NCBI GenBank assembly: GCA_029866155.1 | Contig: JARWZW010000049.1 | Span: 1 to 64,000 of the forward strand | Length of the DNA stretch: 64,000 nucleotides | Source of the DNA: Caulobacter sp. | GTDB lineage: Bacteria; Pseudomonadota; Alphaproteobacteria; Caulobacterales; Caulobacteraceae | Reading direction: 5' to 3' | In this document: in pieces, positions 34,957 to 43,034 of the stretch | Numbering within the stretch: the first letter of the stretch is position 1 | How the letters are laid out: the number at the start of each line of letters is the position of its first letter | Made by a program: the position numbers and the translations under genes | Notes under the pieces: model-generated | What the model was told of the DNA's origin: nothing | The model's input: the letters and a program-made list of their open reading frames with translations, nothing else | Database searches by the model: none

Positions 34957-36546
34957 TTAACCCCGTTCGCGGGTCCTTAGGAACGAGACCTTCGGATAGC
35001 GTTCGGCGACATAGCTGATCTCCCAGGCCGACTTGCCGAGGAAAATGGCGGACTCGTCGATGTCCGTGGCCATGGCGGTCCGGTGCTTGGAGCCGAAGTC
35101 GTCGATGTCGGCAGAGGTTCCCGCCAGCCATCTGGCCTCGGAATAGGGGGCCGCCTCGAAGATCACATCCAGCTGGTACTCATTGGCCAGACGATCGGCC
35201 ATGACCTCGAACTGCAGCTGGCCTACTGCGCCGACCACGAAGTCAGACCCCAGGATCGGGCGAAACAGCTGGGTCACGCCTTCTTCCGCCAGGCCCTCGA
35301 GCGCCCGTTTGAGGTGCTTGGCCTTGAGTGGGTCCTTGACCCGTACTCGGCGCAGGATCTCGGGCGCGAAGTTGGGCAGTCCGGCAAATCGCAGGGTTCC
35401 CGTCTCCGACAGGCTGTCGCCAACCCGCAGGACGCCGTGGTTCGGGATGCCGATCACGTCACCCGCAAAGGCCTCTTCCGCCAGTTCGCGATCCGAGGCG
35501 AAAAACATGATGGGCGCATTGACGCTCATCTGTTTGCCCGTCCCCTGGGATTTGAGCTTCATGCCGCGCGAGAACCGGCCCGAGGTCAGGCGGAAAAAGG
35601 CGATCCGGTCCCTGTGATTGGGGTCCATATTAGCCTGGACCTTGAAGACAAAGCCCGAAACCTCGGGATCACCCGGCGCGACTTGGGTCGCGGCGCCCCC
35701 ACGCTGGGCCGCCACGGCCTTGGGGGGCGGCGCATAGCTGCCCAGAACCTGAAGCAGCTGGGCGACGCCGAAATGGCGCAGGGCCGAACCGAAGATGACC
35801 GGCGTCATATGGCCCTCAAGGAAGGCCTGAGGGTCGAAGGGTTTTGAAGCCTCCTGAACCAGCATGGCGCCTTCCGAAACCTCGTCCCGCTCTTCCGGCT
35901 CGAGAAGTCCGTCCAGGGCGTTCGAGTTCAGAGGCAGGGGCGCAGGATGGCCCTCCTCGCGATTGCGACCGAAGGGGATAAAGGTCTGGGTCCGCAACTC
36001 GACCATGCCCTTGAACCGCCCGCCCGAGCCGGCCGGCCAGAACAGGGGAGCCGGATCAAGCGCCAGCTTGGTGGCGATCTCGTCCAGCAAGGCGAAGGGA
36101 TCCTGGGCCTCGCGGTCCATCTTGTTGATGAAGGTGACGATGGGTATGTCGCGCAGGCGGCAGACCTCGAACAGTTTCAGGGTCTGGGGTTCGATCCCCT
36201 TGGCGGCGTCCAGGACCATGACCGCGGCGTCGGCTGCCGTAAGGGTTCGGTAGGTGTCTTCCGAAAAATCCTCGTGGCCCGGCGTGTCGAGCAGGTTGAA
36301 CATCAGACCGTCGTGATCGAAAGTCATGACGCTGGCGCTGACGCTGATGCCCCGCTCTCGCTCGATCTTCATCCAGTCAGACCGGGTACGTCGGTTCTCC
36401 CCCCGCGCCCGCACCGCTCCGGCGGCCCGGATAGCGCCGCCGGCCAGCAGCAGGTTTTCCGTGAGCGTGGTCTTGCCGGCGTCAGGATGGCTGATGATGG
36501 CGAAGGTGCGCCGACGGGCGGCCTCAACGGCAGGCGAATTGGACAT
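34957..36546 (-). CDS. prfC: Peptide chain release factor 3
   Basis: A GTPase that recycles RF1/RF2 from the terminating ribosome. The 529-aa product has G1 SHPDAGKTT, switch regions ending RGISVSASVM, G3 DTPGHEDF and G4 NKMD, then the RF3-specific domain with QLQFEVMADRLANEY. The start MSNSPAVEAARRR was chosen because it fits family N-termini; an ATG 12 codons upstream is possible. No strong ribosome site is seen. Length and motifs are normal. Confidence 0.95.
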   Translation of the reverse strand: MSNSPAVEAARRRTFAIISHPDAGKTTLTENLLLAGGAIRAAGAVRARGENRRTRSDWMKIERERGISVSASVMTFDHDGLMFNLLDTPGHEDFSEDTYRTLTAADAAVMVLDAAKGIEPQTLKLFEVCRLRDIPIVTFINKMDREAQDPFALLDEIATKLALDPAPLFWPAGSGGRFKGMVELRTQTFIPFGRNREEGHPAPLPLNSNALDGLLEPEERDEVSEGAMLVQEASKPFDPQAFLEGHMTPVIFGSALRHFGVAQLLQVLGSYAPPPKAVAAQRGGAATQVAPGDPEVSGFVFKVQANMDPNHRDRIAFFRLTSGRFSRGMKLKSQGTGKQMSVNAPIMFFASDRELAEEAFAGDVIGIPNHGVLRVGDSLSETGTLRFAGLPNFAPEILRRVRVKDPLKAKHLKRALEGLAEEGVTQLFRPILGSDFVVGAVGQLQFEVMADRLANEYQLDVIFEAAPYSEARWLAGTSADIDDFGSKHRTAMATDIDESAIFLGKSAWEISYVAERYPKVSFLRTRERG

Positions 36547-36612
36547 GATGCGGGAAGTAGCGGGGGGCGAGCTTCTTGTCACCCCGGGCGATCATGCCGG
36601 CGAAGAGCCGGA

Positions 36613-37056
36613 TCAGGCCGCCATGCGGCGCCAGACCTGTCGATCGGCCTCAACCGGCGAGAGGGCCGCCGCCTTCTGGCGCTCGTACAGCAGTCCCATC
36701 ACGTCAAAACTGACATCGGCATAGCGCACGGCCACCTGGGTCTCGGCGCAGTTGGCGAAGGGCGCCACAAACAGAGCGGCGTTGATGGTCGGTTGCTTCA
36801 GGACGATCAGCGAAGCCAGACGCCGGGCCTTTTCCGGGGAAGTCCGTTGCAACAGCGGTTCCTCTGCAAAGATCTCCCGTCCCAGTTTCTCGACGAAGGC
36901 CATGCTGACCGCACGGAACCGCTGGGCGGCCACCGGAGGAGTCACATCCAGGGATTCGAGATTGAGAACGACGTCGTTGAGCAGGAAGAGCAAGGGCAAT
37001 TCTCGGGTTGGGGAGACAATCCGCAGAATGGCACGATCAGCTTTCACCTCTGTCAA
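36613..37056 (-). CDS. Small conserved-looking protein of unknown function
   Basis: A 147-aa cytoplasmic protein I do not recognise. The N-terminal half is hydrophobic beta-like (ELPLLFLLNDVVLNLE) and the C-terminal half is helical. The start is uncertain: TTG at the given position or GTG three codons later (37047). It begins 9 bases after the stop of the DUF1491 gene and is probably co-transcribed with it. Codon use matches its neighbours. Confidence 0.65.
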   Translation of the reverse strand: MTEVKADRAILRIVSPTRELPLLFLLNDVVLNLESLDVTPPVAAQRFRAVSMAFVEKLGREIFAEEPLLQRTSPEKARRLASLIVLKQPTINAALFVAPFANCAETQVAVRYADVSFDVMGLLYERQKAAALSPVEADRQVWRRMAA

Positions 37057-37065
37057 GGAAGGCGG

Positions 37066-37398
37066 TTAACGGGTCTCAACGGTTTCCGTCAGGAAGTGAC
37101 GACCGTCGCGATCCTCGATTTCCACGACCCAGACATCGGGGTCGATCCGCGCCGTCCGGGCGATATAGGCGTCCAGTTCCGCCTCATCGTGACTGGAAAC
37201 AGGTTCCATCCAGATCCGCTCGCCGTCGCCCCTTGTGGCTTCACTGAACAGCCGTGCGCTGTTGTTCCCGCGATTGACCGCCTTGACCAGCACAGCCCCC
37301 GCCCTGGCGTCGCCCTTGCGGGAGACGGCGCCGAAAGCGCCGCCAAGTTCAGCGCGCCGGATCAGCGCGGCAACCCAGATGTCCGACGACAAAAGCAC
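37066..37398 (-). CDS. DUF1491 family protein
   Basis: A 110-aa protein with the alphaproteobacterial DUF1491 pattern: an N-terminal SSDIWVAALIRRAEL, a central GAVLVKAVN, and DPDVWVVEIEDRDGRHFL near the C-terminus. The GTG start at 37398 was chosen because GAAGGGG lies 9 bases upstream and the product then begins where family members do; a TTG 12 codons upstream lacks a ribosome site. Function unknown. Confidence 0.75.
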   Translation of the reverse strand: MLLSSDIWVAALIRRAELGGAFGAVSRKGDARAGAVLVKAVNRGNNSARLFSEATRGDGERIWMEPVSSHDEAELDAYIARTARIDPDVWVVEIEDRDGRHFLTETVETR

Positions 37399-37488
37399 GG
37401 GCGAGGCCCCTTCGCTAACCGGATTGCAAGGCAATCCACCCTATCCTTGGTTTCATCCGATTTACAGCCAGACGGACCGATCCAGAGA

Positions 37489-38418
37489 ATGTTGGAACTG
37501 AGCGTCAGGGCGTTTGCTCCATCCGCTATAGGCCTTGCCCTCCTCTCGGCGGCGACGGGCCTGTTCGGCGCGACCCAGGCCGAGGCCGGCGGCGGCGCGG
37601 CGAGCCTGCTCTACGAGCGCACGGTGATGACCGCCGCCAATGGTCGCTGCCGGCTGTTCACACCCCAGATCGCCGCGGCCCTCGACGCCTCCCGCATCCA
37701 GGCGCGAGGCGCCGCCCTGCGCTCCGGCGCCCGCTCGGACGACCTAAGGGAAGTCGAGCGTCGGGCCCGCTCCAGGGCCGATACGGTCGACTGCAGCTCC
37801 AAGGACATGAGCACCGCTGCAGACCGGGTTCGCAAAGGGTTCGAGGGCTATACCCGGATGATCAAGATGATCTATCCCGGCGATGTGGCCGGCTGGACAG
37901 CGGATCGGTCGGTGTCCCGTGACGGGATCCGCTGGATGCTGCTCCAGACGGGCGCCTTCGGCTGGGATCGCCTTCGGTTTGGCCTGACCGGCCAGCATGG
38001 CGAGCCGTCCCTGACGGCCGTGGGCATTTTCGCCGACGGCGCCAAGCCCTATGCCGCCCGCCTGGTCATCCGGGACCTGCAACGCACCAGCGGCCCCTAT
38101 CTGGACCACCGGTCACGGGGCGTGGGGGGCAAGCTCTCGCTGCCCTCCAGGGTTCCCCCTCGTTCGGCCACCCGGGTGTTCACCGCCGAAGCGCGAGCGA
38201 CCGCAGAACCCATGCTGCTGTTCGGCGAAAGCCGTGGCGGCTGGCGTTTCCGCTTCTCGCCGGCCGCCGGCCGGGCAATGGCCGAGCTGGACCCGCGGGA
38301 GGCCGTTGTGGTGGAGTTCCTGTTTGACGGACAGGGCGGCGGCGGGGTCCGCCAGGCCTATGTCGAGGTCGGCGACTTCGCGGCCGGTCGGGCCTTTCTG
38401 GCCGCCAGTCAGCGCTGA
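37489..38418 (+). CDS. Exported protein of unknown function, 309 aa
   Basis: A secreted or periplasmic protein with a signal peptide (residues 1-31, ending TQAEA). The mature part begins with an Arg/Ala-rich helical region with Cys in NGRCRLF and TVDCSS. A beta-rich C-terminal half with GFGWDRLRF-like aromatic segments and a final VEVGDFAAGRAF follows. I do not recognise the family. A much longer open frame upstream is antisense to prfC and was not used. Its last 10 bases overlap the 3' end of the convergent DivJ-like kinase gene. Confidence 0.75.
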   Translation: MLELSVRAFAPSAIGLALLSAATGLFGATQAEAGGGAASLLYERTVMTAANGRCRLFTPQIAAALDASRIQARGAALRSGARSDDLREVERRARSRADTVDCSSKDMSTAADRVRKGFEGYTRMIKMIYPGDVAGWTADRSVSRDGIRWMLLQTGAFGWDRLRFGLTGQHGEPSLTAVGIFADGAKPYAARLVIRDLQRTSGPYLDHRSRGVGGKLSLPSRVPPRSATRVFTAEARATAEPMLLFGESRGGWRFRFSPAAGRAMAELDPREAVVVEFLFDGQGGGGVRQAYVEVGDFAAGRAFLAASQR

Positions 38419-39929
38419 GGCGTAAAGGCGACTACGTTGTCTGCCGAGGCCGCCACCGGTTCCGGCTCGCTGGCTGTGAGCAGGACGGGAAGCCTCACCG
38501 TCACGGTCGTGCCCTCCCCCATGGCGCTTTCAATATCCATGTCGCCGCCATGCAGACGGGCGAAGGAACGCACCAGGGACAGCCCAAGACCCGTGCCCAG
38601 CGCCCTCCGTTCGGTGTTTCCCGCCTGTTCGAAGGGACGACCGAGCCTGTCCAGATCCTCGCGGGAGATCCCGACCCCGCTGTCGGCGACCACCAGTTCA
38701 AAGGCCCCATCCCGCCCTTGGGCTGTCACCGTGACGGCGCCGCCCTTGGGGGTGAACTTCAGGGCGTTCGAGACCAGGTTCAGGACAATCTGCTTGAGCG
38801 CCCGCCTGTCAGCGTCAATCTCCAGGGCCCTGGCTGGCAACAACCCCCTTAGCTGGACACCCGCCCCGTCGGCCTGGAGCCGCATAAGCCGCAGGGCCGC
38901 CGAGATGGCCTCGCGGGCGTCGAACGCCTCCCGCGACAGCTCAAACCGGTCGGCCTCGATTTTCGACATGTCCAGCACGTCATTGATCAGGTCCAGCAGA
39001 TGGGACCCGGCCTCATGGATCAACTGCCCGTATTCGCCATAGCGGTCGGGCATGGGGCCGAACAGCCTGGACTTCATGATGTCCGAGAAGCCCATGATCG
39101 CATTGAGCGGCGTGCGCAGTTCATGGCTCATATTCGCGAGGAAGCGGGACTTGCCCGAGGCCAGGGCTTCGGCGTCGGCCCGGGCCTGCTCCAACGAAGC
39201 TTCGCGGGCCCGCTCGGTGGTGGCCTCCCGCACTATCACCAGCAGCATGTCATCGTCCGTGCGCCTGAGACTTGCGGCCAGCCAGCGATCCTGGGCTGTC
39301 AGGGGAGCAAAGCCGATCTCGGCCGACCCCGTTTCGATGGCCGTGCGGATGGCGCCCATCATTTCGTTTCGGTCGGTCGACAAACCCACAAGGCCGGCCT
39401 GGCGCAGGTCTTCGAGATCGACGCCTTCCGGAGCCCGGCCATGCAGAGATCGCACCCGGCCATGGGGATAGAGGACGATCAGCAGATGCGGCAGCCCGGA
39501 CAGCAGCTTGCCGAGACGCGCGCCATCGGCGGCCAGCCGGTCTGCCTGCTCCAACTGCTTGCGCCTTGCCAGGACCAGTCCGACGCCCAGGCTGAGAGCA
39601 ATCACCGCCAGGCCAAGCAGGCCTAGGCCCATGGCCAGAACGCCGGCCGGCGGTGACGGGGCGATGCCCAGCAACGCCACCAAGGCCGCCAGGGCTGCAG
39701 CGGCAACCGACAATGTGGCGCCGCCCGCCAGGACCCGCCCCCCGGACGCCAGCAGGGCCGCAACCAGCGGCGCCAGACACAGCACGCCCAGCGGTCCGGC
39801 CAGACCGCCGGACAAGACACAGCCCGACGCCCCCGCCACGGCGGCCGCTGCGAGCATCAGCCATGACCGGCCCGTGCGCGCGCCACCGACCTCTGCGTTC
39901 AGGAACTGTTCGGGGCGATCTTCGATCAA
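38409..39929 (-). CDS. divJ: Membrane histidine kinase, DivJ-like
   Basis: A 506-aa kinase. The N-terminal third is a block of four to six hydrophobic helices (residues 22-120), followed by a PAS-like region. The HisKA domain has the acceptor His in FLANMSHELRTPLNAIMGFSD (near 269). The ATPase domain has LVSNALKFTPKGG, DSGVGIS and GTGLGLSLV. The architecture and the C-terminal DNVVAFTPQR resemble, as I recall, Caulobacter DivJ, which phosphorylates DivK and sets stalked-cell fate. The apparent start is TTG. PleC or another DivJ/PleC paralogue remains possible. Confidence 0.65.
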   Translation of the reverse strand: MIEDRPEQFLNAEVGGARTGRSWLMLAAAAVAGASGCVLSGGLAGPLGVLCLAPLVAALLASGGRVLAGGATLSVAAAALAALVALLGIAPSPPAGVLAMGLGLLGLAVIALSLGVGLVLARRKQLEQADRLAADGARLGKLLSGLPHLLIVLYPHGRVRSLHGRAPEGVDLEDLRQAGLVGLSTDRNEMMGAIRTAIETGSAEIGFAPLTAQDRWLAASLRRTDDDMLLVIVREATTERAREASLEQARADAEALASGKSRFLANMSHELRTPLNAIMGFSDIMKSRLFGPMPDRYGEYGQLIHEAGSHLLDLINDVLDMSKIEADRFELSREAFDAREAISAALRLMRLQADGAGVQLRGLLPARALEIDADRRALKQIVLNLVSNALKFTPKGGAVTVTAQGRDGAFELVVADSGVGISREDLDRLGRPFEQAGNTERRALGTGLGLSLVRSFARLHGGDMDIESAMGEGTTVTVRLPVLLTASEPEPVAASADNVVAFTPQR

Positions 39930-40121
39930 AAGAAGTCTGACGTCCTTCGCCGCAGAGTCGACGGTTAAAAAGCTTAGCTTTGATCGCGATCAGGCAGAAG
40001 CCGTATCAATCGCTGCGCGACCTTCGCTCTCCTGACCAAGTTTTGCTGAAACGGAATCGTAAGCGAGACCTGCAATAGCTGTCAGCCTGAGCAATCGAAC
40101 CGCGAGGTTCGCAAAAGGGCA

Positions 40122-40922
40122 ATGATGACTCAAACGGCTCGCCGGCCTGTCCTGGACCCTGAAACCGCGCCCCCTGCCGAGGACGCGCCGGGTCCTGTCG
40201 CCAGGAAGAAGACGCGCCGTCAGATGCTTCTCGACGACCAGAAGCGCTCCTTCCTGAGGATGGTCAGCCACGAGCTTCGCACCCCGTTGAACGCCGTCAT
40301 CGGCTTTGCCGAGATCCTGTCCTGCGAACTCTACGGCCCCCTGGGCGCGCGACAGTACAAGGAATATGCCGAACATATCCGCCAGAGCGGGCACAAGCTT
40401 CTGACTCTGGTGAATCAGGTGCTGGAGATTGCCCGGCTGGAAGGACACGCCGTGGACCTGGATCTCCGCCCGGAGCCCCTGGACCACGCGCTTGAAGATG
40501 TCCTCGAACAACTCCGCGCCGAGATTCGCCAGACCGGCGTGATCGTCGATATCGGCGATGAAACCGCGCTTCCCAAGGTTATGGCGGATGGCCGGGGTCT
40601 TCGGACCATCCTGTTCAATCTGTTGAACAACGCCGTGACTTGGTCGCCGCCCGGTGGACAGATCAGTGTCTCGGCCACGGACCGCAGCGGCGTTGTGGAA
40701 ATCACCATTTCTGACCGCGGGCCGGGGGTCGATCCCGCCGATGTTCCGCGACTGCTGCGGCCCTTCGAACAGGGGCAGTCCGCCCTGACCCGTTCCACCC
40801 ACGGCACCGGTCTGGGCCTGCCGATCGTAGACGCCCTCTGCAAGGCCATGTCGGGTACTCTAAGCATCCGTTCAGCGCCGGGTCAGGGCCTGAGCGCCAC
40901 GGTCGCCTTGCCCTCCGCCTGA
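40122..40922 (+). CDS. Soluble histidine kinase (HisKA-HATPase only)
   Basis: A 266-aa cytoplasmic kinase with no sensor or membrane domain. The acceptor His 50 lies in FLRMVSHELRTPLNAVIGF, and the ATPase domain has LLNNAVTWSPPGG, DRGPGVDP and GTGLGLPIV. AAGGG precedes the ATG. It is divergent from the DivJ-like kinase, with 192 bases between starts, and its HisKA domain is of the same DivJ/PleC subtype. It may depend on a partner protein for signal input. Confidence 0.88.
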   Translation: MMTQTARRPVLDPETAPPAEDAPGPVARKKTRRQMLLDDQKRSFLRMVSHELRTPLNAVIGFAEILSCELYGPLGARQYKEYAEHIRQSGHKLLTLVNQVLEIARLEGHAVDLDLRPEPLDHALEDVLEQLRAEIRQTGVIVDIGDETALPKVMADGRGLRTILFNLLNNAVTWSPPGGQISVSATDRSGVVEITISDRGPGVDPADVPRLLRPFEQGQSALTRSTHGTGLGLPIVDALCKAMSGTLSIRSAPGQGLSATVALPSA

Positions 40923-40944
40923 GGTCGGGGTAGAGCGCCCGACG

Positions 40945-41376
40945 ATGAGCGCCTCGATCGAAACAGACCTTCAGGATCTGAAAGACGAATTCGAAATCCT
41001 CTCCGACTGGGAGGAGCGCTATCGTCACATCATCGATCTGGGAAAGGCCCTGCCGCCCATGGGCGATCACGAGCGGTCGGAAGCCAACCGGGTGCGCGGC
41101 TGCGCCAGTCAGGTCTGGCTAATGACCGAACTGCATGAAGGCCGGATCGGCTATCGCGGCGATTCAGACGCCCACATTGTCCGCGGCCTGATCGCCCTGC
41201 TGCTTCGGCTCTATTCCGGTCGGACGGCGGAGGAGATTCTGGCCTTCGACGCCCGGGCTGCCCTGGCCAGCCTGGGCCTTGACGGGGCCCTGTCGACCCA
41301 GCGCACCAACGGCCTTGCATCCATGGTCGAGAGAATTCGACGGGACGCGGCGGACCAACTTCAGATCCGGGTCTGA
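40945..41376 (+). CDS. sufE: SufE-family sulfur acceptor protein
   Basis: SufE accepts persulfide sulfur from the cysteine desulfurase SufS for iron-sulfur cluster assembly. The 143-aa product has the acceptor Cys 53 in NRVRGCASQVWL and the usual N-terminal DWEERYRHIIDLGK. It starts 22 bases after the soluble kinase gene. The suf operon itself is not in this window. Confidence 0.93.
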   Translation: MSASIETDLQDLKDEFEILSDWEERYRHIIDLGKALPPMGDHERSEANRVRGCASQVWLMTELHEGRIGYRGDSDAHIVRGLIALLLRLYSGRTAEEILAFDARAALASLGLDGALSTQRTNGLASMVERIRRDAADQLQIRV

Positions 41377-41432
41377 GAGGTCACCGGCTGAAAAGTCGGG
41401 GCCGGGACGGTCCAGGCTCTAAATCAGAACGT

Positions 41433-41479
41433 TAGAGCATGTTCCGATAGCCGCTTCGCACTTATCGGAAAATGCTCTA
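41433..41479. repeat. Palindromic intergenic repeat (17-bp arms) beside the IS element
   Basis: The left arm 41433-41449 (TAGAGCATGTTCCGATA) and the right arm 41463-41479 match in reverse complement at 16 of 17 positions, around a 13-base loop. It resembles the dispersed TAGAGCAT...ATGCTCTA repeats I recall from Caulobacterales and Rhizobiales. It follows sufE and may act as a bidirectional terminator. Its last bases are part of the CTAG at the IS boundary. Confidence 0.8.
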
Positions 41480-41480
41480 G
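41477..41480. repeat. Left CTAG target-site copy of the IS element
   Basis: CTAG directly precedes the left terminal inverted repeat and is repeated at 42316-42319 after the right one. IS427-group elements are known to target CTAG/TA. Confidence 0.7.
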
Positions 41481-41493
41481 GCTTGACACTCAA

Positions 41494-42245
41494 TCAGGTC
41501 CACCAAGTGACGACGGCGGCGATGTAGACGGAGGCGGCGAAGACGGCTGCTAGCTTGTCATAGCGTGTGGCGATGCGCCGCCAGTCCTTTAGTCGGCAGA
41601 ACATCCGTTCGATGAGGTTTCGCTCACGGTAAAGCGGTCGGTTGAAAGGGTGTGGGTGCTTGCGGGTCGGATTGTTGGGGATGACGGGCAATGTGCCGCG
41701 CTCGATGAGGAACTGGCGTAGGCCATTGCTGTCGTAGGCGGTGTCGGCGGCGCAGAGCGCGGCGTGCGGAAGCGGTCCGAGCAGAGCCAGAGCAGCGCGC
41801 ACGTCGCCGAGCTGACCGGGTGTGATCTCGAAGGCTATTGGCCGGCCCGAACCGTCGACGACGGCGTGGATCTTGGTCGTGCGCCCGCCGCGCGAGCGCC
41901 CGATCGCCTGGACCTGGTCCCCCCTTTTCCGCCCGCTGCCGAGCGATGGGCCTTGGAGGTGGTCGAGTCGATCAGTTGCGCCTCACCGGGAGCGACCTCC
42001 ACCAACGCTCCAAAGAGCCGCCGCCAGACGCCCTGCATCGTCCAACGTCGGAAGCGGTTGTAGATCGTGGTGGGCGGTCCGTATCGGACAGGGCAATCCT
42101 GCCAGCGACATCCGCTCTTGAGCACATGGACAATACCGCTGATGACCCTGCGATCATCCACGCGGCGCGCACCAGGCCGGTTCTTCGGCAAGAACGGCTC
42201 GATTTTCGCCCACTGCTCGTCGCTGAACCAAAACTCGCTGGCCAT
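41494..42245 (-). CDS. IS5-family transposase, expressed by -1 frameshift
   Basis: The first frame (42245 to about 41925) starts at ATG after a strong GGAGGAAGG and encodes the N-terminal helix-turn-helix part (FWFSDEQWAKIEPFLP) up to STTSKAHRSAAGGKGG, including the first catalytic Asp (DST). A -1 shift on AAAAGGGGGG opens the frame continuing AIGRSRGGRTTKIHAVVD and then DTAYDSNGLR (second Asp) and RNLIERMFCRLKDWRR (the catalytic Glu and DDE-type end). Without the shift, the first frame ends after 136 aa. The joined product, about 250 aa, is the normal size. Confidence 0.9.
41919..41928 (-). promoter_or_regulatory. Programmed frameshift site AAAAGGGGGG in the transposase
   Basis: On the minus strand the run of four A and six G lies exactly where the reading frame must move by -1 to keep the DDE domain. 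Homopolymeric A/G slippery runs are used by several IS5 groups for transposase control. Confidence 0.8.
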
Positions 42246-42298
42246 GATCCTTCCTCCTGCTGAGTGTGAATCATGCTTCGCGAATTCAGATCAATAGT

Positions 42299-42315
42299 CT
42301 GATTGGGTTTTGACC
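42299..42315. repeat. Right terminal inverted repeat of the IS element
   Basis: The reverse complement reads GGTCAAAACCCAATCAG, against GCTTGACACTCAATCAG at the left end (41481-41497): 12 of 17 bases agree. Confidence 0.8.
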
Positions 42316-42819
42316 CTAGGCCGCCCTGATGCCGCTGAAGGTCGTCCGCCGTTCTGAATGCAGGCCGATGACGGCATCATAGCCCAGGATCATGTCGACA
42401 TTGACGCCATCCGACGCCAAGGGGAGGCGCAGCCAAAGGGTCGAGACATGGGCTGCGCCGCGCCAGGCAAGATTGTGGCTACCGACCCGCGGCCGGCGAT
42501 CCTGAACCACCGCGTCCAGTTCCGTCCGCCAGTAGTCTCTGGCGCCGCCGCTATAGACTTCGCCCAGGGTCAGGCCGGTGATTTCACGACCATAGACGGG
42601 GAACAGGCCCGTGCCGGCGAGCCTCAGCCGGTAGTCAAGGCCTGGACCATCCCGCAGCACATCAATCAGGCTGACAGTCGGCAGCAGACGCTTGAAGGCC
42701 TCAGGACTGATGTCCCCGCGTGCGGGCAAGCGTCCGCATCGGCGCAATGCGGCCCAGTAGCTGAACAGCTCTTCGTGGGCGCGGGCAGCAATCGCCGATG
42801 CGCCCAGTTGCGCGACCAT
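42316..42819 (-). CDS. PAS_5-type PAS domain protein
   Basis: A 167-aa alphaproteobacterial single-PAS protein of the PAS_5 type, with YWAALRRCGRLPARGDISPEAFKRLLP at the start (residues 21-47) and DYRLRLAGTGLFPVYGREITG following. Such proteins are thought to bind small signals; some act in cell-cycle or polar regulation. AGGA lies 8 bases before the ATG. Its TAG stop lies within the right CTAG of the IS element, so the gene is complete although an insertion sits on its last codon. Confidence 0.82.
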   Translation of the reverse strand: MVAQLGASAIAARAHEELFSYWAALRRCGRLPARGDISPEAFKRLLPTVSLIDVLRDGPGLDYRLRLAGTGLFPVYGREITGLTLGEVYSGGARDYWRTELDAVVQDRRPRVGSHNLAWRGAAHVSTLWLRLPLASDGVNVDMILGYDAVIGLHSERRTTFSGIRAA

Positions 42820-42978
42820 CTACAGAATCCTTAACAACCCCTTGGAATCACCTGTGATTCACTATCGCTTAACCCCCGAATCGGGAGCAAGCGGAAATCG
42901 AGGCCACAGCAAAGATTCTGTGAATGAGTCAACAATGAATCTTCGGGACCCACTGGCGCCGGTCCCAGAGTCAGAAAA

Positions 42979-43005
42979 GCCCGCCGGCGCGAAACGCCGG
43001 CGGGC
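42979..43005 (-). terminator. Rho-independent terminator of mucR
   Basis: An 11-bp perfect stem (GCCCGCCGGCG / CGCCGGCGGGC) with a 5-base loop. Read on the minus strand it is followed by TTTT. It lies 30 bases after the mucR stop. Confidence 0.88.
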
Positions 43006-43034
43006 CTTGAATCCTGCATCAGGTCGACTTGAGT

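Larger units (their letters stand above)
41481..42315 (-). mobile_element. IS5-family (IS427-group) insertion sequence, 835 bp
   Basis: Terminal inverted repeats at 41481-41497 and 42299-42315 match at 12 of 17 positions, both ending CAATCAG inward. CTAG occurs on both flanks. The inside is filled by one transposase gene in two frames joined by a slippery A4G6 run. Size, ends, target and gene organisation fit the IS427 group of IS5. It lies between sufE and a PAS_5 gene and interrupts neither. It appears intact and possibly active. Confidence 0.9.

Noticed and set aside
35947-37488. A 500-codon upstream extension of the exported protein at 37489
   Set aside because: The extension is antisense to prfC and two small genes; the ATG at 37489 starts a proper signal peptide.
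39963-39980. TTAA-rich sequence in the divJ promoter as a CtrA box
   Set aside because: The two half-sites are 5 bases apart and the second is TTAG, not the TTAA-N7-TTAA consensus.
41494-41802. Transposase as a frameshifted pseudogene
   Set aside because: The frame change falls exactly on an A4G6 run, and both parts are otherwise intact, which fits programmed frameshifting.
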